Of a stretch of 64,000 nucleotides of DNA, positions 1 through 12,006 are shown in pieces. The position numbers and the translations under genes are program-made. The notes below the pieces were generated by a model. That model worked only from the letters and a program-made list of their open reading frames with translations. It searched no databases and had not been told where the DNA came from. Each line of letters opens with the position of its first letter. Position 1 is the first letter of the stretch. The stretch is from Flaveria trinervia. Lineage: Eukaryota > Streptophyta > Magnoliopsida > Asterales > Asteraceae. The stretch spans positions 66,182,445-66,246,444 of the forward strand of contig CM046454.1 in the NCBI GenBank assembly GCA_025506515.1, written 5' to 3'.

Positions 1-401
1 GGGCACATGTTGCTCTTGTTCAGTACACCGGCATTTATATCACCGGCGTACTTGATCCTCATAAAGCATCCCCGGACCGTTAGGGGATGTAGCTTAGTTG
101 GGTAGGCTCCATCCTCACCCAGACCTAAGACCCGCCTCAGATCATCCTTAGTAATCTCGATCTCTTGACCGAATATGGAGCTTCGTATACTATGTGGTTC
201 AACGGACCGGTCAACCCTGGCGCTTTCCCAGAATGCCTGCTGTATAGATCTGTAAGGTGTGCATGGTGTTGAAATGGCTTTGAAGATCCTCGATCTCCTA
301 AGAAATGTAATGATCCCAGCAAACTCGGAAGCATTCTGAGTGGTGGCATCCAAGTGAGCACAGATGTTGTGCTTGGGGGTCATGGTCCATCTATCAGCCA
401 T
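1..401 (-). CDS. Third ORF (ORF3) of copia element A, N-terminal part
   Basis: An open frame starts at an ATG on the minus strand (plus-strand CAT at 399-401) and stays open for 133 codons to the window edge. The product begins MADRWTMTPKHN and contains the stretches FLRRSRIFKAI, AFWESARVDRS, ITKDDLRRVLGLGEDG and TVRGCFMRIKYAGD. The same arrangement (FLRRSR-like, then FW-SA, then an R-x-x-L-x-LGE-like segment) occurs in the N-termini of the third ORFs of elements E and C. It lies downstream of pol on the same strand, where Sireviruses often carry an extra gene usually called env-like. I see no signal peptide and no membrane segment in this part. Its function is unknown to me. It is the best preserved stretch of element A, with no stop in 133 codons. 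Confidence 0.7.
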   Translation of the reverse strand, partial: MADRWTMTPKHNICAHLDATTQNASEFAGIITFLRRSRIFKAISTPCTPYRSIQQAFWESARVDRSVEPHSIRSSIFGQEIEITKDDLRRVLGLGEDGAYPTKLHPLTVRGCFMRIKYAGDINAGVLNKSNMC

Positions 402-483
402 GTTGCTGTAACACAATCAACATATACATTAGAGATGTGTATTAGAGATGACACTTGAAACTTAAACTGTTTTAGATCAAATA

Positions 484-720
484 GGTTCAATCATGCGATT
501 GAACCATACGACTGAGTTCAGTCGTGCGATTAAGCCTGCGGCTGAGTTCAGTCGTGCGATTGAGCCTGCGGCTGAGTTCAGTCATGCGATTGAGCTTGCG
601 ACTGAACTTAGTCGTGTGTTAAGCCATACGGTTGAGTCATTCCTGCGACTGAGTCACTGAATGATTCAATCGTGCGAATGAATCTTGCGCTTGGCTCAAT
701 CGTGCGACTAAAGTTCATTC
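484..720. repeat. Motif array 1 of element A (TCAGTCGTGCGA-type)
   Basis: About nine degenerate copies of a 12-16 bp near-palindromic motif, roughly TTCAGTCGTGCGATTGAG, spaced by 20-30 bp and occurring in both orientations. The same motif recurs at 1,126-1,395, in the leader of element A (19,575-19,830) and in its 5' LTR (20,322-20,480), so it is a property of this element family. It lies just upstream of the ORF3 start. Confidence 0.75.
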
Positions 721-1125
721 GGAGTGTCCATTCGTAGAAGACTCTGTGCGACACTCTGACCCCGAATCCTGATGAAATATGCATGTTAGACGTCGTGTTT
801 AGACTCATTAGATTCGCAAGAACTCTAAATATCAATTAATGTCCGTCATTTCAATGATTATGTCCATTTAAGTGGTCTATTTGAAGAGTTTTATTGATTT
901 CTTGTTTTTAGTCGATTAGGTCGTTTAGGGTTTGATTTCACCGGTCATTTTGATCGATTTCAGTCTCACAATACCTGTAGATGAACAACAGATCGGTTAG
1001 TAACACAATCGGCAAGTAATCAAGGTGAAACTAGATTTTAGCAGGGTGTCTAGGTATGAGCAGGTTTTGAACGATTTGAGGGGTGGTGAGAAATGCTACC
1101 GACTCACCCCTCTTTTATATTGTCT

Positions 1126-1395
1126 TAATGTCCAATCGTCCAACTGGACCCATACGCATGCTCCAGTCGTGTGACTGAGCCCATGCTCATGCTTCAGTCA
1201 TGCGACTAGGGTTCAGTTGTGCGACTGGCTCATACTCCTTGATCCATTCGTGCGATTGGTTCAGTTTTCTAGTCCAATCCTATGGTTGTTCCATACTCAT
1301 GGTCCAGTCGTATGACTAGCTCATGCTTATGGTTCAATCGTGCGATTGGCTCATACTTATGGTTCAATCTTGCAATTGGCTCATACTTATGAGCT
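1126..1395. repeat. Motif array 2 of element A
   Basis: About nine further degenerate copies of the GTCGTGCGACTG-type motif, some reading CAATCGTGCGATTGGCTCAT. Several are near-palindromes, for example GTCGTGTGACTG. They lie in the spacer between pol and the third ORF. Confidence 0.7.
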
Positions 1396-1467
1396 TGAAC
1401 CCTTTGCACTTTCAACCCTTTTAAAATGTTAACGTTTGATAAACATTATGACATTTTAACCCCATTT

Positions 1468-1615
1468 GATCACCTCAGACGTGATCCTTTTAGTTTAAGA
1501 TCGATTGATCACCTCAGATGTGATCCTTTTAATTTGAAACTGATTGGTCACCTCACACGTGACCCATTTAATTTAAACTGATTGGTCACCTCAAACATGA
1601 CCCATTTTAGTTAGT
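1468..1615. repeat. Four tandem units of 38-39 bp with inverted-repeat cores
   Basis: Units begin at 1,468, 1,507, 1,546 and 1,584. Each contains a core such as GATCACCTCAGACGTGATCC or GGTCACCTCACACGTGACCC, in which GATCAC pairs with GTGATC (or GGTCAC with GTGACC) around a 7-8 base loop. Several unit-to-unit changes keep the arms complementary (GATCAC/GTGATC becoming GGTCAC/GTGACC), although the fourth unit has lost part of the pairing. Confidence 0.75.
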
Positions 1616-2843
1616 GACTCACAGAGTACATCCAGTTTTATAGTCTGATGATTAATCCTACAAATGACTAGAAAATAGAAAATAACTTAGAAATTTAAAA
1701 GAAAACAAGACATACTTTTGTTGTTTTGGGTTGGAGCAGAACAACTTCAAGTTGATTAGATCATCTTGGAACGATTCATTATGGAATCATACAAGTATAA
1801 CATAATCATTTGGGAACCCCTTATTAACATGCACTAGTTGCTAGATTCTTGTTATGTCTGAGAGTCATTAGCACTTTCAAGAAATCATACTAAAGCTATA
1901 TGATGCACATAATGATTTTGACTTTCAAGAATTGCAGTCATGATGATTGTCAGTATTTTTGTCCCCTTAATCCATACACAGACTTTTGACTTACAATGTT
2001 GATGAATTAGGTTAATTATTTGAACATTATATTGTGGATCTCACACTTATTTGGTAATCAACATTCCTAAGGAGATTTTTGAGCGGTCTACGGGTATTGG
2101 ACAAGAAGAGACTATTCTAAGAGCTTTCAAAGAGATGTCAGGCCTTAGGTTAATGCCATCACACAACAAAGAGGCGCAAACAACAATGAATTCTAGAATA
2201 TTTAGGTTATGCTTATCCTCAGGTTAGTGCCACCACACAGCAGAGAGGCACACAACCTATCTTCTTGTTAGAGTATTTAATTTTCTTTTTGCACATAACG
2301 TACCAACAACATAAGTTATCAGCTCGATTGCTTTTAGCATTTTTTACATGTGGTTTGCTCATATTTATGGTCATCTGCCATATTTGTGGCGTTTATTTTT
2401 TGCTCGTCATCCCTATTGGAAATGCGTTGATTGTGTTAACCAGGGACAAGATGAGAACCCACAACAAGTTGAACAAATTATATTGAATTTTTAATTCACC
2501 AATGAAGTCTATTCATCTATTGTGTTGAATCTACCGACACATCATATAATGAACTAGTAGCCTCTAGGTCTACTTTCTCTATGTTATCTCAGTAGCAAAC
2601 TAGTTTAACTATTATTTTTTTTAGTTGTGCTTAGACTTCTCAGACTTGTACTTTGAATTTCGTATTTAGAGCACACTAGTTTTGAAGTCCCAACCAATTC
2701 GTTCCTGTATACTATCATTTTCCATAGACTTTGAATTAGAATCACAAATTTGATTTCATTTCTATTAGCTAAGCTGCCATCCCCCATTGTTGTTGTTTTT
2801 AAGTAATTAAATACTGCACAAATTAAATACTAGACTAACTATT

Positions 2844-2859
2844 CTCCCCCTAAAATTTT
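2844..2859 (-). other. Polypurine-tract-like motif downstream of pol in element A
   Basis: On the minus strand this reads AAAATTTTAGGGGGAG, about 100 bases after the pol stop. An almost identical tract lies in the equivalent spacer of element E (49,178-49,194). It resembles the tract next to the 3' LTR of element C (GGGGGAG) but sits far upstream of where the 3' LTR of A must be. It could be an internal plus-strand priming site or a conserved remnant of one. Confidence 0.4.
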
Positions 2860-2910
2860 AAAACTGAAAATCTTTTTGTGTTTTTCGATTTTAGTAGACA
2901 AGAAAATAAG

Positions 2911-2943
2911 ATGAAATAAAATAAAATAAAATAAAATAAAATA
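2911..2943. repeat. AAAAT microsatellite
   Basis: Six to seven uninterrupted AAAAT units in the spacer just downstream of the pol stop of element A. Confidence 0.9.
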
Positions 2944-2958
2944 ACTACACTAGTCGGA

Positions 2959-5900
2959 CTACGAACTTTCATCTTCTTGAATCACTTCACTTTTCTTTTT
3001 CACGCCATTAACATCTAAAAGATATAAAAACCTCGGTTTATCAAATGCTTTTGTGTAAAGGTCGACGCGATGAAAATCCATATTAATTTTAACCATATCT
3101 ATTAATTGCTTTTCAAAACAGTCACGTATAAAGTGATACTTACTACCAATGTGTTTAGTTTTAGGATGTTGGACCGGATTTTGTGTTACAGCAATAGCAG
3201 CAGAATTACCAACAAAAATAGGAGTGTTAGAAAATTGCAAACCATAGTCGCGCATTTGCTGTTGAATCCAAATTATTTGTGAACAGCAACTCGAGGCAGC
3301 AACGTATTTAGCTTCACATGTTGACAGAGCAACGGAGGTCTGCTTCTTACACTGCCAGGTGACTAACCGTCTACTAAAGAACTGACATCCCGCTGATGTT
3401 GACTTGTAATTCATTTTACAACCGCCATAATCCGAGTCACTATACGCTATAAGCTCAAAGTCATCGTCTTGAGGATACCACAACCCGAGTGTGGGAGTAC
3501 CCTTCAGAAAACAAAAATCCTTTTGATTCCGATGAGATGGTTTACTTTTGGTTTCGCCTGATATCTGGAACAAAGACACGTTGCATACATGATATTAGGA
3601 CGTGAGGCTATGAGGTACATGAGAGATCCGATCATTCCTCTATACATGGTGGCATCAACCAGATCACCATTTTCATCGGGTGCCACATCATGGTTTGTGG
3701 CAAGTGGAGTTCCAGCTGCTGAAGCATTCTCCATGTCGAATCGACTGAGGATATCACCTACATACTTGGTCTGATGTAGGAAGATTTCCTTTGGTGTCTG
3801 ATCCACCTGTAACCCCGAGAAAGAACTTCATGTCTCCCATGACACTCATCTCAAATTCTGCTTTCATTAGAGATTCGAATTCTTTACATTATTCTTCGTT
3901 TTTGGAGCCGAAGATTATGTCATCAACATAAATTTGTACCAGCAGTAAATCACCATCTTTTTCTTTGATAAACAATGTATAGTCAATAACTCCTCTGCGA
4001 AAACCATGTTTTACAAGATGAGTTGAGAGTTTCTCATACCAAGCTCTAGGAGCTTGATGGAGCTCATAGAGAGCCTTATCCAGCTTGTAAACTCTGTCCC
4101 GATGATAAGGATCCTCAAATCCTTCGGGTTAACTGACATAATTGTCTCATGGATTTCACCATGAGAGAATGCACTCTTCACATCTAGTTGATAGACTTTG
4201 ATCTTCATGTAGGATGCATAAGCTAGAAATATACGTATTGGTTCCATCCTTGCCACTGGTGCAAACACTTTATTGTAATCTATGCCTTCGACTTGTCGAA
4301 ATCCTTGAACTACAAGTCAGGCCTTATTCCTGATTATGACCCATTGGTCATCTTTCTTGCATTTTAGCACCCATTTAGTGCCAATCACCTTAGCACCTTT
4401 TGGTTTGTCCATAAGGGTCCACACTCCTAACTTCTTGAACTGTAGGAGTTCTTCTTGCATCACACTGACCCATGCCTTATGGTTTAATGCTTCACTAACA
4501 TATTTTGGCTCAAATTGAGACACAAAACATCTATATGCTCCATCGTGAAGGTATCCTTTTTCCATAACCGAGGCATAATTAGCTGAGTATAGTTGATTTC
4601 TGGTCTGTACTCCTGATCGAACATCTCCAATGATATTGTCCAAGAGATGATAAACGTTTAGCCGAGATCCAGGAGTTATTGGAACAGCCACCTCATTATC
4701 CAGATTTTTAAACTCAGGTTTAGGATCTGTAGCTGTTGGAGTATGAGGTTCCGAGGTGTCAGAGGCATCAGGATTTGATGCTTGTGTACTTTCATTGGTA
4801 GGAACCTGTTCCTCCTGGTCCTCATATAGCAGTCTCAACTGCCTCATCATCAGATGAAGATTCACTCACTTCAAGGTCTCCCCCTGAAGGGCTAGAAGAA
4901 TCATCTAATGGACTAGTTGATGTCTAGTCTGGTGGAGGAGTGTTAAGAGCATAGTACATCATCCTCGCAGAAAGCTCATCATGAGTATAAGAAGGTGGCG
5001 GATTGAAGGATTTAAAGAATCCATCATAGTCAAAGAAAAATGAGGCTCCTTTCCTAGTTGGGGGGGTGGTGGTGTATCTTTGAACGTCAACATTGCACCA
5101 CACTTCTACCTGACCCATTGAGTTGTTGTAAACTCTCTTGTCTGGTATACTGTATCCGAGAAATATCCCTTCTTCTGCCTTCTCGTTGAACTTCCCATTC
5201 TGAGTCCTCTTCAACAATGTACAAGGTGCGCCAAACGGTTCTAAATACTCCAGGTTGGTATACGTCGCTGGAGCAGTTCATAACATGTTTTCCCATGTCG
5301 CTTGACCACTAAGACTTGATTGATCGTGTAACACGCATTTGCCACTGCCTCATTCCAAAATTGAATAGACAGTTTTAAGTCAGCAAGCATTGTTCTGACA
5401 GTCTCTATCAAACTTTGATTTTTCTTTCAGCTACGTCATTCATCTATGGAGTGTAGGCAGAAATGAATTGATGAAAAATTCCTCTTTCTCTACAGTATGC
5501 CTCCATCCACTGATTCTTGAATTCAGTGTCGTTGTCTGATCGAATTTGCCTAACTTTCAACTTGTAGAGTGATTCCAATGTAGTTACCAGATGTTTGAAT
5601 GATTCAAAAGTTTCTAATTTGGCTTTCAGAAACATCACCCAAGAGAATCTTGAGTAATCATCTATTACTACAAAGCAATACAGATCTCCAGTAATGCTCT
5701 TTGTGCTAACTGGGTCAAACAGATCCATGTGCAGAAGCTATAAAGGCATGTCAATAGAGTTAATTTTCTTTCCCTTATGAGCCTTCTTGGTATATTTACC
5801 TTTCTTTCAAGCTATGTAGAAGTCTGAAAGCTAGAAGTTCTTGACATTTACACCATTCACTAGATCATTCTGAATCAAGTGATTCATCTTCCTAGGATTG

Positions 5901-6410
5901 ATATGCGCCATTCTCCTATGCTACGAGACTAAGTCCCTCTTAGTTGCTTTTGACAGGAAGCATTGAACCATGGTGACCAGTTGTGGATGCTTTTGATAGA
6001 TCCAAGACATACAGGTTGTTATATCTTGAAGCTAACATAAGAATCTTATCCTCCACCATCACATAGTCCTTCTTGAACATGTAGCACTTCTTGTTGTCAA
6101 ATACAACCTTAAAGCCTTTATCACAGATGTGGGAGACTAAAAGTAAATTGTTTTGAAGTTGTTGAACGTAGTTTACCTTGTCAAAATTTACTTTCTCGTT
6201 TTCTACTTCGCCTTGTGCTGTGATGTAGCCTCCTTTGTTCCCAGCAAATGAAACATGTCCCCCGTTGATTTGTTTGACGTTGAAAAGAAGGGAAAAATTT
6301 CCTATCATGTGCCTGGATGCGCCACTATCAATAATCCAAGTATTTGTGATAGCGCTGTAGCGAACACCCTGCACAGTCAAAGAAACTTGTTAGTTTAGAT
6401 TTGGGACCCA
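2959..6410 (-). pseudogene. pol of copia element A (protease, integrase, RT, RNase H)
   Basis: On the minus strand the copia order is plain. The protease carries IIDSGASRHM (DSG codons at 6,321-6,329). A GAG-pre-integrase segment follows (to about 5,940). The integrase core (5,728-5,444) has MDLF and RSDNDTEF, the latter with D in place of the usual G. The RT domain (about 4,865-3,600) has IYVDDIIFGS with YVDD at 3,919-3,930. RNase H ends in the GSKYHFIRDCFEKQLID region, and the stop codon is at 2,959-2,961. Many frameshifts and stops separate these blocks, so no polyprotein can be made. Pol is preceded in the same frame by a single TAA that separates it from gag (see findings). Confidence 0.9.
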
Positions 6411-8839
6411 AGCCTTAACTGGCTTGGGTGACCCAGAGGAATCACACATCATAAACTCAACCCATTTCCTTTAGAGGATGAGGGCATATCTTTCTTCTTA
6501 TCATTCTCACAATCAGACTCTATACTTGATTTTTCTTTCCATAAGCCAATTTTGTGTAAAGTTTGTTTGTTGTAAACAGACGACTAACTTATGGTTTGAA
6601 CTTTAGGTTCACTAACACTCTTAGGTGGAGTGTTAGATATTGTTTTAGAAGAACTGGTTGTGTATCATAAAGTTTATTTTCTTTCTGGGTGTCTGATAGT
6701 AAGGACAATTAGTAGAAATATATCCTCGTTTTCCACAATTGTAGCTAGATCTTGCTTCTACAGACTGAGGAAAACTTTTATGTGATGTTGAGTTTAGTGA
6801 AGGTGTGAGGTGTGTCTGGTTTGTTTTTGTCTCTACTTTTTTAGATGTTTCACCCTTATTAACAAAATTAATTATTTTGATGTTTTAAACATCTTTAACT
6901 TGCCCTTTGGTTGGACTCTGATGATTAACACATTTGTGGTTAACTGGTTTAGTCAGTTTGGGTTTTGAAATGGACTTTGGTGAACCTGACCTTACATTAA
7001 CCCTTTTAAATGCATCATCCAAGTTCTCAATTGGCATCTTGCCTTTGATTTCAAAGTAGACTCCTTTTGTTTAGTGTCAGATTTCAACAGTTTACCCGTG
7101 GAATCAGGATCACTAACTAGATGCGTAGACACCACATGATCCTTAATTGGATTGTTATTTATAGGTCTACATTTTGCATTCAAGAGGATCTCATGTGGTT
7201 GTGGAACTACTTTGTATCCCAAACCTTCCCCACTGTTTCGTTCTTTCACTAAGTTCTTTACTATATAAGAAGAATTAGCCCAACTATGTAGTTTTTGTTT
7301 GAGTGAATTAACTTCAACTTCCAAAACCGCTTTCTCTTTTTTTGTTTCTTCTAAAGAGTTTAAATAAAACTTTATATCATTTGATTGATTTAAGGCGACA
7401 ACCTTGGTTTCCCTTAGTTGTTTACCCAAAAGTTCTATCTTTTTCTTTAAAACTGCACTCATTTTGTTTTAATATATGATTTGCTTCAGTGCAGAGTTGT
7501 AAGTCATTTACTAAGTTATCTTTGTGTTCTAATAACCTAGTGAATTTTAGATCTACGCTTTCCCTAAATTTTTCACATTCAGAACAAACATGTTATTAAA
7601 TAATTGATCTAAGGAACTTACCTGTGAGGAGATAGTTGAATCAGCCATCAATACAGAGGTAGACCCTTCAGTTGTTGGAGATTCTGAACTTGTTGCTATG
7701 AGCTCTTCCTCAACCAAGTGGTTTACCACGTTCACAACTTCTTCTATATCTGACATCGCTTGCTCAGCTACAATCTCACCTTCACTGGCAGACACATCAA
7801 CCAATGCTTCGTCAAAAGCAATGTTTAATTCTCCAAGAGAGACAAATCGGAAGGACCAGTCTTGTCCTTCATCACCTTGGGCAGTTAGTGCTTTAGTCTC
7901 TTTATTTGAAGAGCTAGTTCCAACCGTGTCTTTGTCTTGGTGGTTGAAAGTGGGAAATGGGTTACCATTTCCGATTTTCTTGGGCTTCACACATTCACAT
8001 TTAAATGCCCCTTTTCACCACAATTGAAGCAGGTGACCTTGATTTTGTCGAAACCAAAGGTCGTATCTTTTGTGGCTACTAGATTATGTCCTGTCTTCTT
8101 AACAAACTTTTTAGCTCGTTTAACTGCACTAGCTAGAGCCCACATGATATCCATCCTTTCCAGCTCGTTCTCATCAACCTGCTCGGAGTCTTCATCTACA
8201 AGATGATAATTTCCGATCTTCCAGCAACTAGACCATCATACGATTGAACCACTACTTCTAGAAGATCCATGTGCTCTTTTGCAACCTCCATTATGATATT
8301 ACAGAGATTCTCGGTCTTCAACTTCGTAGTATTGGCTTCAGGCACTATGTATTGAGGCGATGATGACCCAGACATTTCTGGTCCTCAAGCAGGATTGTGA
8401 AGGAGCCATGGAACTAGAAACAAACGTTGTTTGTAGTGGTGCTCCTTAACCAGTTGGATTGGGAACCCAAGTTGTAGAGTGAAGGATTCTGAAAGTAAGA
8501 TCCTTTCTTCGACTTGTACTTCATCCTTAATTCCTCCTCCCTTAACTTCAAGATAAAGTCATTTATGTCCAACGTAGCAAGTATATCATTCCGTCTCAGG
8601 TTGGACACAAATAAATCTCACTTCTCAGGCAATCCATCAGCAAAACTTGAAACTTTGTCTTCCATTGATGCGGTTACCCCATGATTATGCAACTCACTCA
8701 TTAGATGATAAATCTATTAATAATATCATCTAAGATCTTGTTTCCTATAGAAGAGAAGTAATCGAACTCCTTCTTGAGAGCCTTTGCCTTTAGTGCCTTA
8801 ATGTCACATTCCCATCGTATCTCTTCTCTAATGCCTCCC
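6411..8839 (-). pseudogene. gag of copia element A, C-terminal part (zinc knuckles and coiled coil)
   Basis: The minus strand holds the larger part of a Sirevirus-type gag. A zinc knuckle CFNCGEKGH lies near 8,000-8,040, broken by a one-base shift at the histidine. An acidic segment follows (7,990-7,553), then a coiled-coil segment (7,462-6,992) rich in K, E and L heptads. A second knuckle near 6,700-6,770 reads SYNCGKRGYISTNC, in which the first Cys and the His of C-x2-C-x4-H-x4-C are replaced by Ser and Tyr. The part just before B insertion encodes the WEALEKRYDGN region of the UBN2-type gag domain. The frame closes with AWVPNLN and a TAA. Coiled-coil gag is a known Sirevirus trait. Several frameshifts inactivate it. 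Confidence 0.8.
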
Positions 8840-8844
8840 ACAAC
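8840..8844. repeat. Target site duplication of element B, left copy
   Basis: ACAAC directly precedes the TGTAACATC start of the 5' LTR and is repeated exactly at 19,185-19,189 after the terminal GTGTGACA of the 3' LTR. Confidence 0.95.
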
Positions 8845-11276
8845 TGTAACATCTCGTATTTTTGTTAACTAAAAGTTAACCTCGTTTATTCTTATAGTGT
8901 TCATTGTTGTAATTATAAAACTCATAAATTATGCAAGCTTATTTTTATTTGTCTTTAATTATACAAAGGTGATGATAAAGCTAAAAATTGTAATAATAAT
9001 AATATTAACAATAGTAATAATAATAATAAAAAATAATATTGTTAGTAATAATAAAAATTTATAGTTACAAAACTTAACAAAGTTTTAAAACTTTAAGTAA
9101 TTAAGTTTGGGGTTTAATTGCAAAATTAGAAACTTTCATAATAGGTTTATACATAAAATGATAAGTAATAAACTAGAGGGGCTAATGTGCAATTAACCAT
9201 AACTAAATTCCCCCCCCTGTTTACCCGTATTTGCGGCGAGAGGAGGCCGGCGCCTCCGGCCGAACTCCGGCGATGCCAAAACGGCCCTTTAGCCACGATA
9301 TTGACCCAAAAAACCGTTTCGAATCGTACGTGAACTTAATTCGAACCTTAATGCGGTTAATAATTGGGGTTTAAACGCCGAATGATACCCAATCGAGTGA
9401 GTAACCGTAGCATCATAAACCCATAACCGTTCGGGTATTAAATCTCAATTATAATCTAATTAATCGAACATGAACGATCATATACCTATTCCTAATCGAA
9501 CTCAACACTCAATTTCACCTTAAACGAACACAAGCTTCACTTTCGATTACCCCTTCAAGTCACAACCTGCAACACCCGTAGACCTCATCTCCAGCTTGTT
9601 AACTTGCAATTAACAGAGGGCTTCTCATCGTTAGAGTCACTAGAAGCTTACTGTAAAAGGAATTCGAATCTTATCGACGATTGCACCTTGAATCAATTCT
9701 CCTCGATCGCAACTTAGGTTCACAACGTGAACATCGAATACCGAATGAATCGAGTAAGTTAAACACATGCTTATGCTCGGTTTTTCATGGGGAACAAAAG
9801 CCCCATGATTTCAAGTATTTACAAAATCGAATTACACTTCGATTTAGAATCAAATGATTCTAGAGTTTATATGGGAATTGGGGTTTCATTCGCAATGGTT
9901 TTTAAGATTTAAAACAAGGTTACAAATGCGGTGGAAGCCTTGTTCACTGGTTAAGACATTGTTCCCCCATACATGAGGTCACGGGTTCGAACCCGAGCAC
10001 CTCATGTAAATTTTAAATCCTTTTTGGCTTTAAATTAATTATATAAAATTTATAATAATTATAAAAATGACTTTTATAAACCCCAAATATTTTAAAGTCA
10101 TCTAATATTTTTTAAAAATTTATTCTTGTAAAACATTTTAATATTTTAATGTAAAAATATTTACAAAAGTTATAATTAAACATTTTTTTATAAAAATTAG
10201 ATTGTTATATAATACTTAAAGGTATTAAATTAATATTAGACCTATGTTTAAGGATTTATCATGATAATTATAGAATTTAAATATAATTTTATAAATAAAA
10301 TCACAAGTTATTTACAAAGATCAAGTTCCTTAAAAAAAATTTTATAAATTTCATAAATGGTATTTTATAAGAATTTATTAACTTTATAAAAATTCCCAAA
10401 ATTCTACTACCCTAGTTCATATTAACACGTTAATCTTATATTATCTAAATCTTGTAATATTTATATATTCAGGTGCCTTGTAACGTTTTATCTTGGAACG
10501 ACGTATATTATTCTTATTGATTCTCATTATATACTTATTTGAGATGTGAGTTTTTCTTGCCCCTTTTTACATTTTTCATACTATTTTGGGGTGAAACATG
10601 ATACTTATACATCGTACACTTTAAACATTTGAGACTTGTAATGCACTTGCAATTCATCTTATATTTTGTCATGGTTATTTGTGTGTTGTAAGTGATTATA
10701 TGAGATACATAATTTGTTTACAATCATTAACTATTGCTAGTCTGGCGACGTCTTAGATCTTTGGGCCTGACAAGCCTATTTGGTGCTAAAGCTGAGGTAT
10801 TGCCAGCTCCTGATGACGTATGCTTGTTCATCATGGGAACCAATACACTTAGCCATTCTTATATACTTGTAATCAAGTAGAGGTTTGGTTGTAACGATAT
10901 GTGTTCTATAACCTTACTTGCTTATGACCTATGACATGAATTGCTACTTGTAACTTTATCTTATTATGTATGAAAACCTTGGAAACTCACCAACTATTTA
11001 TAGTTGACCTTTTATTTTTATCATGTTTCAGGAAATCCCCAGTTTAAAGAGGACCTTTGAAGCTTGCAATAAACTAGGACTTGGACCTAGTTTAATAAAT
11101 TAAAAGTTATGTCATGTTTTGATTTATGTTTGAACTTATTCATGTTGATACTTATGTTGTATTTTCCTTTTGAAACTTATAATTTTATATTTACATTTAA
11201 TTATAGCGTTATGTGGTTATGAACAATCTTACCCTCACATCTCGACGTTTCCGCCGTCAAGGTTGGGGGTGTGTGA
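8845..11276 (+). repeat. 5' LTR of element B
   Basis: It starts TGTAACATCTCG and ends GGTTGGGGGTGTGTGA directly before the PBS; the terminal CA seen in the 3' LTR is missing here. The LTR is AT-rich except for a GC-rich island at about 9,230-9,285 that can form a hairpin (GGAGGC/GCCTCC arms). It carries a tRNA-like module at 9,928-10,003. It differs from the 3' LTR mainly by scattered one-base indels and substitutions. Confidence 0.93.
9928..10003 (+). other. tRNA-like module inside the 5' LTR of B
   Basis: A box A-like TTGTTCACTGG (9,940-9,950) is followed 44 bases later by a canonical box B GGTTCGAACCC (9,984-9,994). Between them lies CCCCCATACATGAGGTCAC, which places CAT where an anticodon would be. 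The 5' and 3' ends do not form a convincing acceptor stem, so I do not call a functional tRNA. The module is a tRNA-derived relic or an internal Pol III-type promoter. The same module is in the 3' LTR and, diverged, in the solo LTR in element C. Confidence 0.6.
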
Positions 11277-11290
11277 TTGGTATCAGAGCC
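11277..11290 (+). other. Primer-binding site of B (initiator tRNA-Met)
   Basis: TTGGTATCAGAGCC follows the 5' LTR directly and contains TGGTATCAGAGC, the usual complement of the 3' end of plant initiator tRNA-Met. Confidence 0.92.
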
Positions 11291-11392
11291 CATAACTATA
11301 GGGATTTAGGTTATTAGAAATGGTGACCTAGACTATAGCTTATGCATGAACCCATAGAATAATATTATATTCTTGGAATATATATAATATAT

Positions 11393-11439
<47 letters not shown>

Positions 11440-12006
11440 TACATGCTACATAATGCTATGCCATACTTATGTACACTTGATGCCTTAGCATAGGTTGCCT
11501 TGTAATTGTTTAAATTTTGTTTGTGTCCCTAAACTTAATTTGACTCATTGACTCTCCCCGACAAATGAAACTTCTTAATCTTATTCTCTTCAACACGTGG
11601 AATCGTATACTTATGCTTAAGAATTGAATCTTTAGACTTATGTCTAATCTATGTAAATCTCATCATGGTTTTGATTTCATGAAACTAAGAAATTTGTGTG
11701 ACACATCGACACCTGTATTCTGGATTTCCTGGAAAAAGGCCCTCGGGCTAAGGCAAGCATATCACATAAATCCTACGGGACTAGTTATGCTTACCTGGGG
11801 ATTTCTGGGACGAGTGATAAACTATGGTCAACATACACAAATCCTAAGGCGAATGGGTCAACTTACCTTGATGTGTCAACGTTTCCAAATGGTAATGCGT
11901 TACCAAATGGAACCATTCCATGTGCCTTACAACTTTTGCCTTATCCTTGTTGAACTATAATCCTTATATTCCAATTCTCGTATCTAACTCATTTTGTATA
12001 TTCCAG
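11291..12006 (+). other. Untranslated leader of B with AT microsatellite
   Basis: This leader runs between the PBS and gag. It contains an (AT)n microsatellite at about 11,378-11,435 and otherwise no convincing coding signal. A 106-codon frame at 11,640-11,960 has no family resemblance and I do not call it. Confidence 0.6.

Larger units (their letters stand above)
402..2958 (-). other. Spacer between pol and ORF3 of element A
   Basis: This 2.56-kb non-coding stretch separates the pol stop from the ORF3 start. It holds two arrays of a GTCGTGCGACTG-type motif, four hairpin-forming tandem units, a pair of looser repeats 74 bp apart (from 2,148 and 2,222, each with a CACACA..AGAGAGG core), a polypurine-like tract and an AAAAT microsatellite. 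In 721-1,125 and 1,621-2,140 I see nothing further that I can interpret. Confidence 0.6.

Noticed and set aside
9928..10003. Functional tRNA gene in the 5' LTR of B
   Set aside because: Box A and box B are present, but no acceptor stem forms and the same module lies in all three LTRs of the family, so it is annotated as a tRNA-like part of the LTR.
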